Below the pieces are notes generated by a model, which saw only the letters and a program-made list of their open reading frames with translations, ran no database searches and was not told where the DNA came from. Position numbers and translations under genes: made by a program. 64,000 bases of DNA from Catenovulum agarivorans YM01 (GTDB taxonomy: Bacteria; Pseudomonadota; Gammaproteobacteria; Enterobacterales; Alteromonadaceae), in assembly GCF_000281085.1 (NCBI RefSeq), contig NZ_JH767529.1:62001-126000 (forward strand), read 5' to 3'. This document shows positions 29,459 to 37,651 of the stretch, one piece after another (position 1 is the first letter of the stretch; every line of letters begins with the position of its first letter).

Positions 29459-29888
29459 CGAAGACTTTCAGAAGCAACTAAAACGCAAGCAACAAAAAGC
29501 AGCAATTGACAAACAACAAGCGCTGATTAAACAAAAAATGGCGCAAATTCAGGCTGCTCAAGCAGCCGACTCAGCACCTGTAGTTAAAAAACCAAGCAAA
29601 GCTAAATGGTATTTTTTGGCTTTGCTCGCGATTGTTGCTGCACTGGTACCTTACCCTAAAGTTATTACCTACGAAAAACTTGGCATAGTTGCAGAAAGTA
29701 TTTATGTTCCCAGCCGCTTTGGCAGTAAAGCTATGCTGTTAGATACCAATGCTGACGTGCAATTAGACAGCCAGAACCGCTGGTTGTATCTGTGTAATAC
29801 ATTACAAGGTGAGCGCCATTGCAACAGATATGACATAGTAGAAACCCAAGGTTTCTTTGCTGCTGTAAATAAATACCTAAATCAGTAA
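29424..29888 (+). CDS. Unknown single-span membrane protein with charged coiled-coil N-terminus
   Basis: 154 residues, not recognised. Residues 1-45 are rich in Lys/Gln and likely form a coiled coil (QKQQLLNNEDFQKQLKRKQQ); one membrane helix lies at about 62-77 (WYFLALLAIVAALVPYP). The C-terminal 75 residues are probably periplasmic and contain two cysteines (YLCNTL, RHCNRYD). The start lies inside the end of the M28-like gene, so the two are probably co-translated. Topology (inside N-terminus, outside C-terminus) is inferred from the lysine-rich flank. Confidence 0.75.
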   Translation: MNSPQKQQLLNNEDFQKQLKRKQQKAAIDKQQALIKQKMAQIQAAQAADSAPVVKKPSKAKWYFLALLAIVAALVPYPKVITYEKLGIVAESIYVPSRFGSKAMLLDTNADVQLDSQNRWLYLCNTLQGERHCNRYDIVETQGFFAAVNKYLNQ

Positions 29889-29986
29889 TCTAATGTTCAT
29901 TAAATAGTCAACTTTATTTAACTTGTGCTCTGCATATTTGCATCTACACCCAAGCCAATTAGGTTTTGAGCAAAAGGGAAGCATAT

Positions 29987-30793
29987 ATGAAACACAAGAA
30001 GATGCAGTACCAAGCGATTTGGCTGTCGGATATACATTTAGGTAGCAAAGATTGCAAAGCCCACTTTCTATTAGATTTACTTGATCAAGTTGAAACACAA
30101 ACCATATACCTTGTCGGTGACATTATCGATATTTGGGCACTAGAAAAAAAAGTGCATTGGCCAGCTAGCCATAACCAAGTAATAGACACGCTTATCGACA
30201 AAGCTCATAAAGGTACACGTGTTGTTTACGTACCTGGCAACCACGACGAAAAAGTACGCAATTATATAGGTATGACTTTCGCTGATATCGAAATTCACCG
30301 CGATATAATTCATACAACTCAATCAGGTCAGCAATTAATTGTCACCCATGGTGATGAGTTTGACGGCCAAGTTTGTTTAGGTGAATGGCAATCTAAACTA
30401 GGTGATGTACTTTACGACTTCTTATTGTTTTTAAATCGCTGCTGTAACGGATTCCGCAAACACATGGGCTGGGGTTATTGGTCACTTGCAGGTTATATCA
30501 AAAGTAAAGTTAAAGGTGCAGGTGAAGCAATAGAGCGTTACAAAGATGCGGCAATTGCCCATGCAAAAAGCAAAAATGTCGATGGTATAGTTTGTGGCCA
30601 CATTCACCAACCAGATATGGAATACAAAAATGGTATTTTGTATTGCAACGATGGTGACTGGATAGAAAACTGTACTATGCTGGCTGAACATTCTGACGGC
30701 CGTTTAGAACTGATTTACTGGACTGAAACAGTCCAAAGCTTAACTCAGTTTGATTCAGCACGCTCAGCTAGACCAGCAAACCAGGCTGCGTAA
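29987..30793 (+). CDS. LpxH-like metallophosphoesterase
   Basis: 268 residues of the calcineurin-like phosphoesterase fold in the UDP-2,3-diacylglucosamine diphosphatase group. Metal motifs: WLSDIHLGS (D15, H17), LVGDIIDIW (D45), VPGNHDE (N85, H86), IVTHGDEFDG and VCGHIHQPD. Classical LpxH makes lipid X in lipid A synthesis; this longer COG2908-type relative may act on another nucleotide or phospholipid, so no gene symbol is given. ATG at 29987 (MKHKKMQYQAIWLSD) has AGGGAAG upstream; a TTG seven codons earlier is less likely. Next gene is an acyltransferase, which fits a lipid-related role. Confidence 0.85.
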   Translation: MKHKKMQYQAIWLSDIHLGSKDCKAHFLLDLLDQVETQTIYLVGDIIDIWALEKKVHWPASHNQVIDTLIDKAHKGTRVVYVPGNHDEKVRNYIGMTFADIEIHRDIIHTTQSGQQLIVTHGDEFDGQVCLGEWQSKLGDVLYDFLLFLNRCCNGFRKHMGWGYWSLAGYIKSKVKGAGEAIERYKDAAIAHAKSKNVDGIVCGHIHQPDMEYKNGILYCNDGDWIENCTMLAEHSDGRLELIYWTETVQSLTQFDSARSARPANQAA

Positions 30794-30929
30794 CATATTC
30801 ACCTTAGCAATTTTTGTTGCCGATTTATGCTATCGCTCAAATAATCAGCAATAAAAGTGCAATAAAAATTGCATTCATTGTTCACACTACCTAGATAGAG
30901 TTCAGCTGTTTTCTATTAGGAGTTGAACC

Positions 30930-32636
30930 ATGTTTACCGTTGATGAAGTCATAGAAAAAAACCTACCTCAACTACAAAAACACCCAGTGTTAAGTTCGTT
31001 AACTAAAAAAGTTTTGAAGAAGTTATTGCACGAACAAGAGTTTCTTGAATTCGCTGAGCGTTACCCGCATTTACGCGGCCTAGATTTTGTTGAGCAATCA
31101 CTAGAATATTTCGACTTCAGTTATACCATCTCGGCTCGAGATTTAGAGCGTATCCCCAGTCAAGGACGCTGCGTAATAATCGCCAACCATCCTATAGGTT
31201 CATTAGATGGACTCGCATTAATAAAGTTGGTTAGTGAAGTTCGTAAAGACTTTAAAGTTGTCGCAAATGAACTATTAATGGCGATCAACCCTTTGCGACC
31301 AATGTTATTGCCAGTTAACAATATGGGCGCTGGTACAGCCCGAGAAAATATCCGGGGCATTCAAGCTTATTTAAATAATAATGGCGCTGTGATTATTTTT
31401 CCGGCAGGCGAAGTGTCGAGGCTCAAACCAGCGGGTATTCGAGACAATCGTTGGAACGGTGGTTTCCTAAAACTGGCACAAGCGACACAATCACCTATAT
31501 TGCCTATTCATGTACAAGGTAAAAACTCTAACTCCTTTTATCTGTTGTCTATGTTGTACAAACCTCTTTCAACCTTATTTTTAGTCAATGAGATGTTTAA
31601 ACAGCAAGATAAAAACATGCCAGTTCGTGTTGGTGAGCTTATTCCTTACGACAGTTTTAAAGGGAGCCAGCTAACCAACAAAGAAAAAATCCGTTTATTC
31701 CAACGTCATCTTTACCGAATTGGCAAACAGAAAAAAGGCTGTTTTGTCACTGAATCTGCCATTGCACGTCCGGAAAATCGCCAAGAACTCCACAAAGCAA
31801 TCCAAGCTTGTGAGTTGCTCGGGCAAACAGCAGACAACAAGGATATCTACCTGTACAAATTTGAAGATAGTTCACCGATTATGCGTGAAATAGGTCGCCT
31901 ACGCGAACTAGCTTTTAGAGCAGTTGGCGAAGGTTGTGGTAAAAAGAGGGATATTGATAAATATGACGCTTATTACGAACACTTAATTCTTTGGGATAAA
32001 CAAGAACAAGAAATTGTTGGTGCATACCGCTTAGGCCGCACGCTTGAAATTATCCAAAAGCAAGGGCAAAAAGGTCTGTATACAGACTCGCTGTTTACCT
32101 ATGATCAACAAATGCAAAAGTATTTTGAATACGGGTTAGAGCTGGGTCGAAGTTTTGTCCAACCTAAATATTGGGGCATGCGCAGTTTAGACTATCTTTG
32201 GTATGGCATAGGTGCGTTTCTAAAGAAACACCCAGACATCAAATACCTATTTGGTCCTGTCAGTATGAGTAATACTATGCCTAAAGCGGCAAAAGACTTG
32301 ATGGTGTATTTTTACAAGCTGTATTTTCACCATCAAGAAGTGATTGCCAGCTCCAAACAACCTTATCAAATTCCAAATGATGTTATTTCTGTGCTCAAAA
32401 CCGAATTTACTGGCGATAACTATAAACAAGACTTTGCTAAATTAAAGTCCATGTTGGCCAATATGGGCACAAGTGTGCCAACTTTATACAAACAATATAG
32501 TGAATTGTGTGAAGACGGTGGCGTAAAATTTCTCGATTTTGGTGTCGATCCAGATTTTGCCGACTGTATTGATGGTTTAGTTTTAGTTGATATCACTAAG
32601 TTAAAAGCCAATAAAAAAGCAAGATATCTGGGTTAA
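30930..32636 (+). CDS. OlsF-like bifunctional acyltransferase (GNAT plus PlsC-type domains)
   Basis: 568 residues in two parts. Residues about 70-280 form a PlsC/lysophospholipid acyltransferase domain with ANHPIGSLDG (H87, D93) and IIFPAGEVSR. Residues about 300-480 form an OlsB/hemolysin-like GNAT domain: IGRLRELAFRAVGEGCGKKR, HLILWDKQEQEIVGAYRLGR, ELGRSFVQPKYWG. This two-domain order is that of OlsF, which N-acylates ornithine (or glutamine) and then O-acylates the product to make phosphorus-free aminolipids. The head group cannot be told from sequence. ATG follows AGGAG. Confidence 0.8.
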   Translation: MFTVDEVIEKNLPQLQKHPVLSSLTKKVLKKLLHEQEFLEFAERYPHLRGLDFVEQSLEYFDFSYTISARDLERIPSQGRCVIIANHPIGSLDGLALIKLVSEVRKDFKVVANELLMAINPLRPMLLPVNNMGAGTARENIRGIQAYLNNNGAVIIFPAGEVSRLKPAGIRDNRWNGGFLKLAQATQSPILPIHVQGKNSNSFYLLSMLYKPLSTLFLVNEMFKQQDKNMPVRVGELIPYDSFKGSQLTNKEKIRLFQRHLYRIGKQKKGCFVTESAIARPENRQELHKAIQACELLGQTADNKDIYLYKFEDSSPIMREIGRLRELAFRAVGEGCGKKRDIDKYDAYYEHLILWDKQEQEIVGAYRLGRTLEIIQKQGQKGLYTDSLFTYDQQMQKYFEYGLELGRSFVQPKYWGMRSLDYLWYGIGAFLKKHPDIKYLFGPVSMSNTMPKAAKDLMVYFYKLYFHHQEVIASSKQPYQIPNDVISVLKTEFTGDNYKQDFAKLKSMLANMGTSVPTLYKQYSELCEDGGVKFLDFGVDPDFADCIDGLVLVDITKLKANKKARYLG

Positions 32637-32750
32637 AGCAACAGAAAAACGAGAAAAAACAGCACTAGTGCAATTTTTTAGTCTCTAACCCTTGCAGCAA
32701 ACAATTAAGTGGTGAGAAGATAGATTTTATTTAACGCATAACTGGGACGC

Positions 32751-33476
32751 ATGTTAAATATCAACTTTTCTCACCACAGCAAAACAATCGGAACTTTGTT
32801 GTTGGCTAGCGCCTTTTTACCAGCTTGCTCACTAACTTCCAATCAAGCAGCTTTAACTGAAAATAAACAATTTACCGAGCTTAAGAACAGCTTTGAACAA
32901 GTTTGTGCACAACAAAACCAAAGCCTCAGCCAACTAACTAAACAACATCAAAAAAACGAACAAACACTCAGTAAAATATATCAGCAGATAAGTAAAACTT
33001 CGCAGCAAACAATGCCTCAATGCGAAGAAAAAGCCAATAAGCTTGACGGCAAAATAATCATAGGTGAATTAGAATGGATATACGTACCGTCAGTACAACG
33101 TCATATCCAAGCTCGCATTGACTCAGGGGCAACAACTTCGTCAATTAGCGCAAAAAATATTATGCGCTTTGAGCGTGATGGCGAAAACTGGGTAAAATTC
33201 ACCCTGACTCATACAGAAGCTAAACTTGATTACGAGATGGAAGCTAAGGTCGTGCGTACAGCTCGAATTCGCCAAGCATCGTCCGACAAGCTTGAACGTA
33301 GAACCGTTATTAAATTAGTGGTTAAGCTGGGCAGTGACTTACAACAAGAAGCTGAATTTACCTTGGCGGATAGAACCGATATGGAGTTTCCTGTGTTGTT
33401 AGGTCGGGAGTTTTTGCAAGATGTCACCTTAATCGAAGTTGGCAAATCTTTTATCCACCCAAAAGTTAAATCATAA
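32751..33476 (+). CDS. Retropepsin-like lipoprotein (ATP-dependent zinc protease family, PF05618)
   Basis: 241 residues. Lipoprotein signal with lipobox FLPAC (Cys26), then a polar Gln-rich linker, then the domain from about 100. The catalytic-type motif is QARIDSGATTSSISAK (D124), the retropepsin D-S/T-G-A signature, followed by RTVIKLVVKLGS and MEFPVLLGREFLQDVTLIEV. The family name ATP-dependent zinc protease is historical; relatives in rim operons are aspartic-protease-like. ATG at 32751 with GGGA upstream. First of three tightly spaced genes with an inactive-transglutaminase/7TM protein and a RimK-like ligase. Confidence 0.85.
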   Translation: MLNINFSHHSKTIGTLLLASAFLPACSLTSNQAALTENKQFTELKNSFEQVCAQQNQSLSQLTKQHQKNEQTLSKIYQQISKTSQQTMPQCEEKANKLDGKIIIGELEWIYVPSVQRHIQARIDSGATTSSISAKNIMRFERDGENWVKFTLTHTEAKLDYEMEAKVVRTARIRQASSDKLERRTVIKLVVKLGSDLQQEAEFTLADRTDMEFPVLLGREFLQDVTLIEVGKSFIHPKVKS

Positions 33477-33486
33477 AGGAATAACC

Positions 33487-35019
33487 ATGCAGTATGCACG
33501 CTGGCCTTTTTATACCCTAATTGGCATTTTGTTTTTAACTGGCTTAATTATGTCAGTTTATCGCCATATTACTTACCAAGTGCCTTTTTTACCCGGTGAA
33601 ACCCTAACGACTTGGTCTATCGAAGCACGCGTCGAATTTACTGCCGATAATGGGCCGGTCAAAGTAAAACTGACACGTCCTTATAACCAACAAGGTTTTG
33701 CTCGTTTGGCTGAGTCGAGCGCCTCTTCCGGTTATGGTGTTGCATATTTAGATGACGACAACGTTTTAGAATGGACTATCCGCCAAGCTCAAGGCGAACA
33801 AACGCTGTTTTATCGAGTCGATTTTCTAGATGATCAAATGCAAAATGACTTGGTTACAGAAGCAGCTCACATTCAACCAACAAGTCTTGCTGAACCTTAT
33901 CTAACGGCAGCAGAACAAATACACCAACAACTATTAGCTATATCAGCCGACTCAATCAGCTATGCTCAGCAGTTGTTTAAACTGCTAACCGCCGAAGAAA
34001 ATACTCAACAAAATTTAGCCTTACTGCGCGATGCAGAATCCAACCAAGCAAAACTGGCAGTCACTTTGCTCAACCATGCAGGTATTGCTGCAAGCATCAT
34101 TCACGCGGTAAAACTAGAAGACGGTAGAAGACGCCAAGCGTTAATCCCCTTGATCAAGGTTTGGGATAAACAAAACAGTTCAGCTATTTTTAACCCTAGT
34201 AGCGGGAAACGTGGAAAACCACAAGATATGCTGCTTTGGCAACAAAATGATCAACCTATGTTAGAAGTGATGGGCGGCTATGATTCGAATGTTAGTTTTT
34301 CTATTATTCGCCATCAAGAAAGTATTGCCTCAGCAATCAAAGCTCAGCAAAACGTGCAACAAAGTTTAGTTAATTTTTCTATTCATAGCTTGCCTTTGGA
34401 AGAACAGGCGCTGTTTAAAACCATTCTGTTGCTACCTGTTGGGGCACTAATGGTTTGCATCCTACGAATATTAGTAGGATTGCGCACCTCAGGTACATTT
34501 ATGCCAGTGTTGATTGCACTCGCATTTATCCAAACCTCCTTGTTAACCGGTCTAGTTGGTTTTACCTTGATAGTCTTTACTGGCTTATTGTTACGCAGTT
34601 ATCTCTCACATTTAAATTTACTGCTGGTCGCACGAATATCTGCGGTGATAATTAGTGTTATCGCCATCATCACCTTGTTTAGCTTATTAAGTTATCAAAT
34701 AGGTTTAAGCGAAGGGTTAAAAGTGACTTTCTTCCCTATGATTATTCTATCTTGGACAATAGAGCGCATGTCAGTTTTATGGGAAGAAGAAGGTGCCAAA
34801 GAGGTGGTTATTCAAGGTGGTGGTAGCCTATTAACTGCTGTTATTGCTTATTTGGCTATGACTAATGAGTTTATTCGTCATCTCACATTCAACTTTTTAG
34901 GTGTGCAGCTTATTCTATTGGCGGCTATTTTAGCTCTAGGCAATTATACGGGTTATCGTTTATTTGAATTGGCTCGCTTTAAATCTTTGGTAGAAAAATA
35001 TGCTGGTAAATCCATTTAA
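33487..35019 (+). CDS. Inactive transglutaminase-like / 7TM membrane protein (UUP1 family)
   Basis: 510 residues from the ATG at 33487, preceded by AAAGGA; a longer GTG-like start inside the previous gene is unlikely. One N-terminal membrane helix (about 8-26), a periplasmic domain (about 30-290) resembling a transglutaminase core without the Cys-His-Asp triad (ESNQAKLAVTLLNHAGIAAS, IPLIKVWDKQN), and seven or so C-terminal helices from about 300. In the family this periplasmic fold is predicted to bind peptides. It starts 10 bases after the retropepsin stop and overlaps the ligase start by 20 bases. Confidence 0.85.
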   Translation: MQYARWPFYTLIGILFLTGLIMSVYRHITYQVPFLPGETLTTWSIEARVEFTADNGPVKVKLTRPYNQQGFARLAESSASSGYGVAYLDDDNVLEWTIRQAQGEQTLFYRVDFLDDQMQNDLVTEAAHIQPTSLAEPYLTAAEQIHQQLLAISADSISYAQQLFKLLTAEENTQQNLALLRDAESNQAKLAVTLLNHAGIAASIIHAVKLEDGRRRQALIPLIKVWDKQNSSAIFNPSSGKRGKPQDMLLWQQNDQPMLEVMGGYDSNVSFSIIRHQESIASAIKAQQNVQQSLVNFSIHSLPLEEQALFKTILLLPVGALMVCILRILVGLRTSGTFMPVLIALAFIQTSLLTGLVGFTLIVFTGLLLRSYLSHLNLLLVARISAVIISVIAIITLFSLLSYQIGLSEGLKVTFFPMIILSWTIERMSVLWEEEGAKEVVIQGGGSLLTAVIAYLAMTNEFIRHLTFNFLGVQLILLAAILALGNYTGYRLFELARFKSLVEKYAGKSI

Positions 35020-35944
35020 ACTGGCCCAAATGGGCATATTGGGTATGAATGAGCGTAACATTCGTTATATTTCCCGTTACAACCAGCGTAAATTGTTCCC
35101 TTTGGTCGACAATAAACTTGAAACCAAAAAGTTATTGGAGAATTCAGATATTCATGTACCTGAATTACTTGCAACAATTGAACACCAATCACAAATCAAT
35201 AATTTGCATGGTTTAATCCCTAAGTCGGGCGGGTTTGTCATCAAACCAGCGAAAGGCAGTGGTGGCAAAGGCATATTGGTTGTCCAACACAACAATGCGC
35301 CGACATTCTTTAAACCCAATGGTACTGAGCTACAAGTTGAACAATTACAACATCATTGCAGCAACATTTTAGCAGGTTTATACAGCCTAGGGGGCAAACT
35401 AGATACAGCTATTATTGAGCGGCTTATCAATTTTGATCAGCTATTTAGTGATTATAGTTTTGAAGGTGTGCCGGACATTCGCATCATTATTTTTAAGGGA
35501 TATCCTGTGATGGCGATGATGCGCTTGTCGACCGAAGCATCTGACGGCAAAGCGAATTTACATCAAGGAGCGGTTGGAGTCGGGCTAGACATAAGCACAG
35601 GTCGAGCACTTAACGCAGTGCAATTTGGTAAACCTATTAGCCATCATCCTGACACCCAACAACAACTGGCTGAACTCAAAGTACCAAATTGGCAAGAAAT
35701 GCTGGTTCTAGCAGCTAAATGTTACGAAAAAACTGGCTTAGGTTACCTTGGTGCTGACATAGTATTAGATGTTGAACGGGGCCCCTTATTGTTAGAACTT
35801 AACGCTCGCCCTGGACTCTCCATCCAAATAGCCAATGGCTGTGGACTAAAACCTAGACTTAAGCTAATAGAAAAACAAAGTGAAGTCAGAACAGCAGAAC
35901 AAAGAGTCTTGTTTAGCCAAGCTGAATTTAGCAATTTTAGTTAA
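35000..35944 (+). CDS. RimK-like ATP-grasp alpha-L-glutamate ligase homologue
   Basis: 314 residues. ATP-grasp signatures: FVIKPAKGSGGKGILVV (nucleotide-binding loop), GVPDIRIIIFKGYPVMAMMR, LLLELNARPGLSIQIANG (metal-binding Glu/Asn). The family adds amino acids, often glutamate, to peptide C-termini or small molecules. In triads with a retropepsin lipoprotein and an inactive-transglutaminase/7TM protein, comparative work has predicted a cytosolic peptide or metabolite modification linked to the envelope; the substrate is unknown. ATG at 35000 lies within the preceding gene, with only a weak ribosome site. Confidence 0.87.
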   Translation: MLVNPFKLAQMGILGMNERNIRYISRYNQRKLFPLVDNKLETKKLLENSDIHVPELLATIEHQSQINNLHGLIPKSGGFVIKPAKGSGGKGILVVQHNNAPTFFKPNGTELQVEQLQHHCSNILAGLYSLGGKLDTAIIERLINFDQLFSDYSFEGVPDIRIIIFKGYPVMAMMRLSTEASDGKANLHQGAVGVGLDISTGRALNAVQFGKPISHHPDTQQQLAELKVPNWQEMLVLAAKCYEKTGLGYLGADIVLDVERGPLLLELNARPGLSIQIANGCGLKPRLKLIEKQSEVRTAEQRVLFSQAEFSNFS

Positions 35945-35951
35945 ACTCAGC

Positions 35952-37310
35952 TCAATTGACTCGACCAAATATTTTTGGCATCAGGGTTTTGGCGACCGCC
36001 ACCTTGCGTTTGCCATCTTGATGGCTCTGCGCTTGAATTAATGGCAATAACTTTACTGGATGAATTGGCCGTTTAAAATAATAACCTTGCCCATAGCGAC
36101 ATCCTAGCTCTCGAATCAAGACATCAGCTTGTTCTTCGGTTTCTATGCCTTCAGCAATGACATTTAAGTTACAGGCTTGCGCCAATGCGACAACAGTTTT
36201 CACTATCTGAATGTCTACAACAGAATCAAACATATTACCGACAAAAGATTTATCTATTTTCAAAGTGTCCAATGGCAATTTTGATAGAAGAGATAAACAG
36301 GAATAGCCGGTACCAAAATCATCCAGCGCAATTTTGCAACCCAAAGAGTGTAGTCTTTGTAGACCTTTTAACGCAGTTTCGTAATGTTTTATCGCGACAG
36401 TTTCAGTAATCTCAAACTCAAATGCCGAAGCCGGATGCCCTGAGTTTCTGACATAGTGTTCCAACTCAGCGATAAAATAACCTGATTCAATACAAGTTGC
36501 GGTCAAATTGATATTCACCGAAAAGTGCTGATCATGGACACGCGCTTTATCAAGTAAATCAATCGCATCTTGCAAAACATACAAAGACAAAGACTGGATC
36601 ATGCCGGTAAACTCAGCCCGCTCGATAAACAGCTCAGGGGATACTAAACCAAGCTCTGGTGACGACCATCGCACCAATGCTTCTGCACCAATAATCCGAT
36701 TATTTTTTATATCAACTTTTGGCTGATATAACACATACAGCTCATCATTTGCTTGTGCGCCTAAAATCAACCTATCTATTTTGATACGCTTGTTCAAATA
36801 CGACAGGGTTTGCTCGTCCAAATGAAAATGTGACTTACCATCTTCCAGTTGGTCGACATAACCTAAAAACATCGCAAGTTGATTAATGACAGTGTCTGGA
36901 TTTTCCGGCTCTTCTAAGATCCCTGGTAAAAAAGCACTTAATAGTTTGGGTTTAACCTCTACCATGCGTCCGTTAGGCAAATATATAGGCATCTCAAAAG
37001 CATTTTGCAATCGCTGAATTATCTGATTCAAATCAGCTAATTGTACATGTGGAATATACGCATTGATCTCTTTGAGGCTCCGCCCCAAAATTGCTTGTTC
37101 GGGTAAATGCGCTTTAAAAATATCCACCAAGTGCGCCAACAAAAAGCTTACATGCTCTGTGCTAATGACACTTCTGAGTTTACAAACACAATCGTACTCC
37201 AGTGCGATAAAGAGTGCTTGTTCGTCATTTTTTCGTCCATGCAAATATGAAGTTTTTAATTCAGAAAAAAAGGCGCTTCGGTTTAAAATGCCGAGTTCGA
37301 GATCTATCAT
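35952..37310 (-). CDS. EAL-domain c-di-GMP phosphodiesterase with degenerate GGDEF
   Basis: 452 residues from the ATG at 37310 (a TTG six codons earlier is the other option). The N-terminal 150 residues resemble a diguanylate-cyclase fold (LGILNRSAFFSELK) but the active loop reads SLKEI (78-82) in place of GGDEF, so it is not a cyclase. The EAL domain (about 180-435) keeps GAEALVRW (E210-A211-L212), ITETVAI, DDFGTGYS and LKIDKSFV, all expected in an active phosphodiesterase. No membrane segment: cytosolic. It lies 341 bases downstream of the hybrid kinase gene, with its own leader; functional coupling to that kinase is possible but unproved. Confidence 0.9.
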   Translation of the reverse strand: MIDLELGILNRSAFFSELKTSYLHGRKNDEQALFIALEYDCVCKLRSVISTEHVSFLLAHLVDIFKAHLPEQAILGRSLKEINAYIPHVQLADLNQIIQRLQNAFEMPIYLPNGRMVEVKPKLLSAFLPGILEEPENPDTVINQLAMFLGYVDQLEDGKSHFHLDEQTLSYLNKRIKIDRLILGAQANDELYVLYQPKVDIKNNRIIGAEALVRWSSPELGLVSPELFIERAEFTGMIQSLSLYVLQDAIDLLDKARVHDQHFSVNINLTATCIESGYFIAELEHYVRNSGHPASAFEFEITETVAIKHYETALKGLQRLHSLGCKIALDDFGTGYSCLSLLSKLPLDTLKIDKSFVGNMFDSVVDIQIVKTVVALAQACNLNVIAEGIETEEQADVLIRELGCRYGQGYYFKRPIHPVKLLPLIQAQSHQDGKRKVAVAKTLMPKIFGRVN

Positions 37311-37651
37311 CAGCTTTGATGCCCCCAAATTTGCGATTAATGTTTAGTTTTCCAAACATAATAATCAATTAACATGCCGCAATTATGACAAGTTAAAAAT
37401 AGGCTCTTAGGGGATAAATTACACCAGCATAAATATACGTTACACATACTAAGCAAGCACAATGTTAAAACAAGATTAAAAACTATTAGCAACATTAAAA
37501 GAAAAATTCATACATAAGAGATGAATAAACAAACCGAAACCAATCAAATTCAATCACCACAATTTATAATTATTATGTATTTAATGAATTAACTAGGCTA
37601 AAGCAGGTATACATTGGATTTAAAAAAATTGCGCCAATTTGGAGCAAGCTG
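37311..37651. other. AT-rich intergenic region upstream of the EAL gene
   Basis: 341 bases, very AT-rich, no credible coding frame. Its right end holds a possible terminator of the hybrid-kinase gene; the rest should carry the EAL gene promoter. TTGTCA followed by AT-rich sequence near 37390 is a weak candidate only. No repeat or RNA structure otherwise stands out. Confidence 0.5.
37622..37640 (-). terminator. Weak intrinsic terminator after the hybrid kinase gene
   Basis: On the minus strand AAATTG-GCG-CAATTT is followed directly by a run of Ts, 12 bases past the stop codon. The stem is short and AT-rich, so termination may be partial. Confidence 0.45.
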
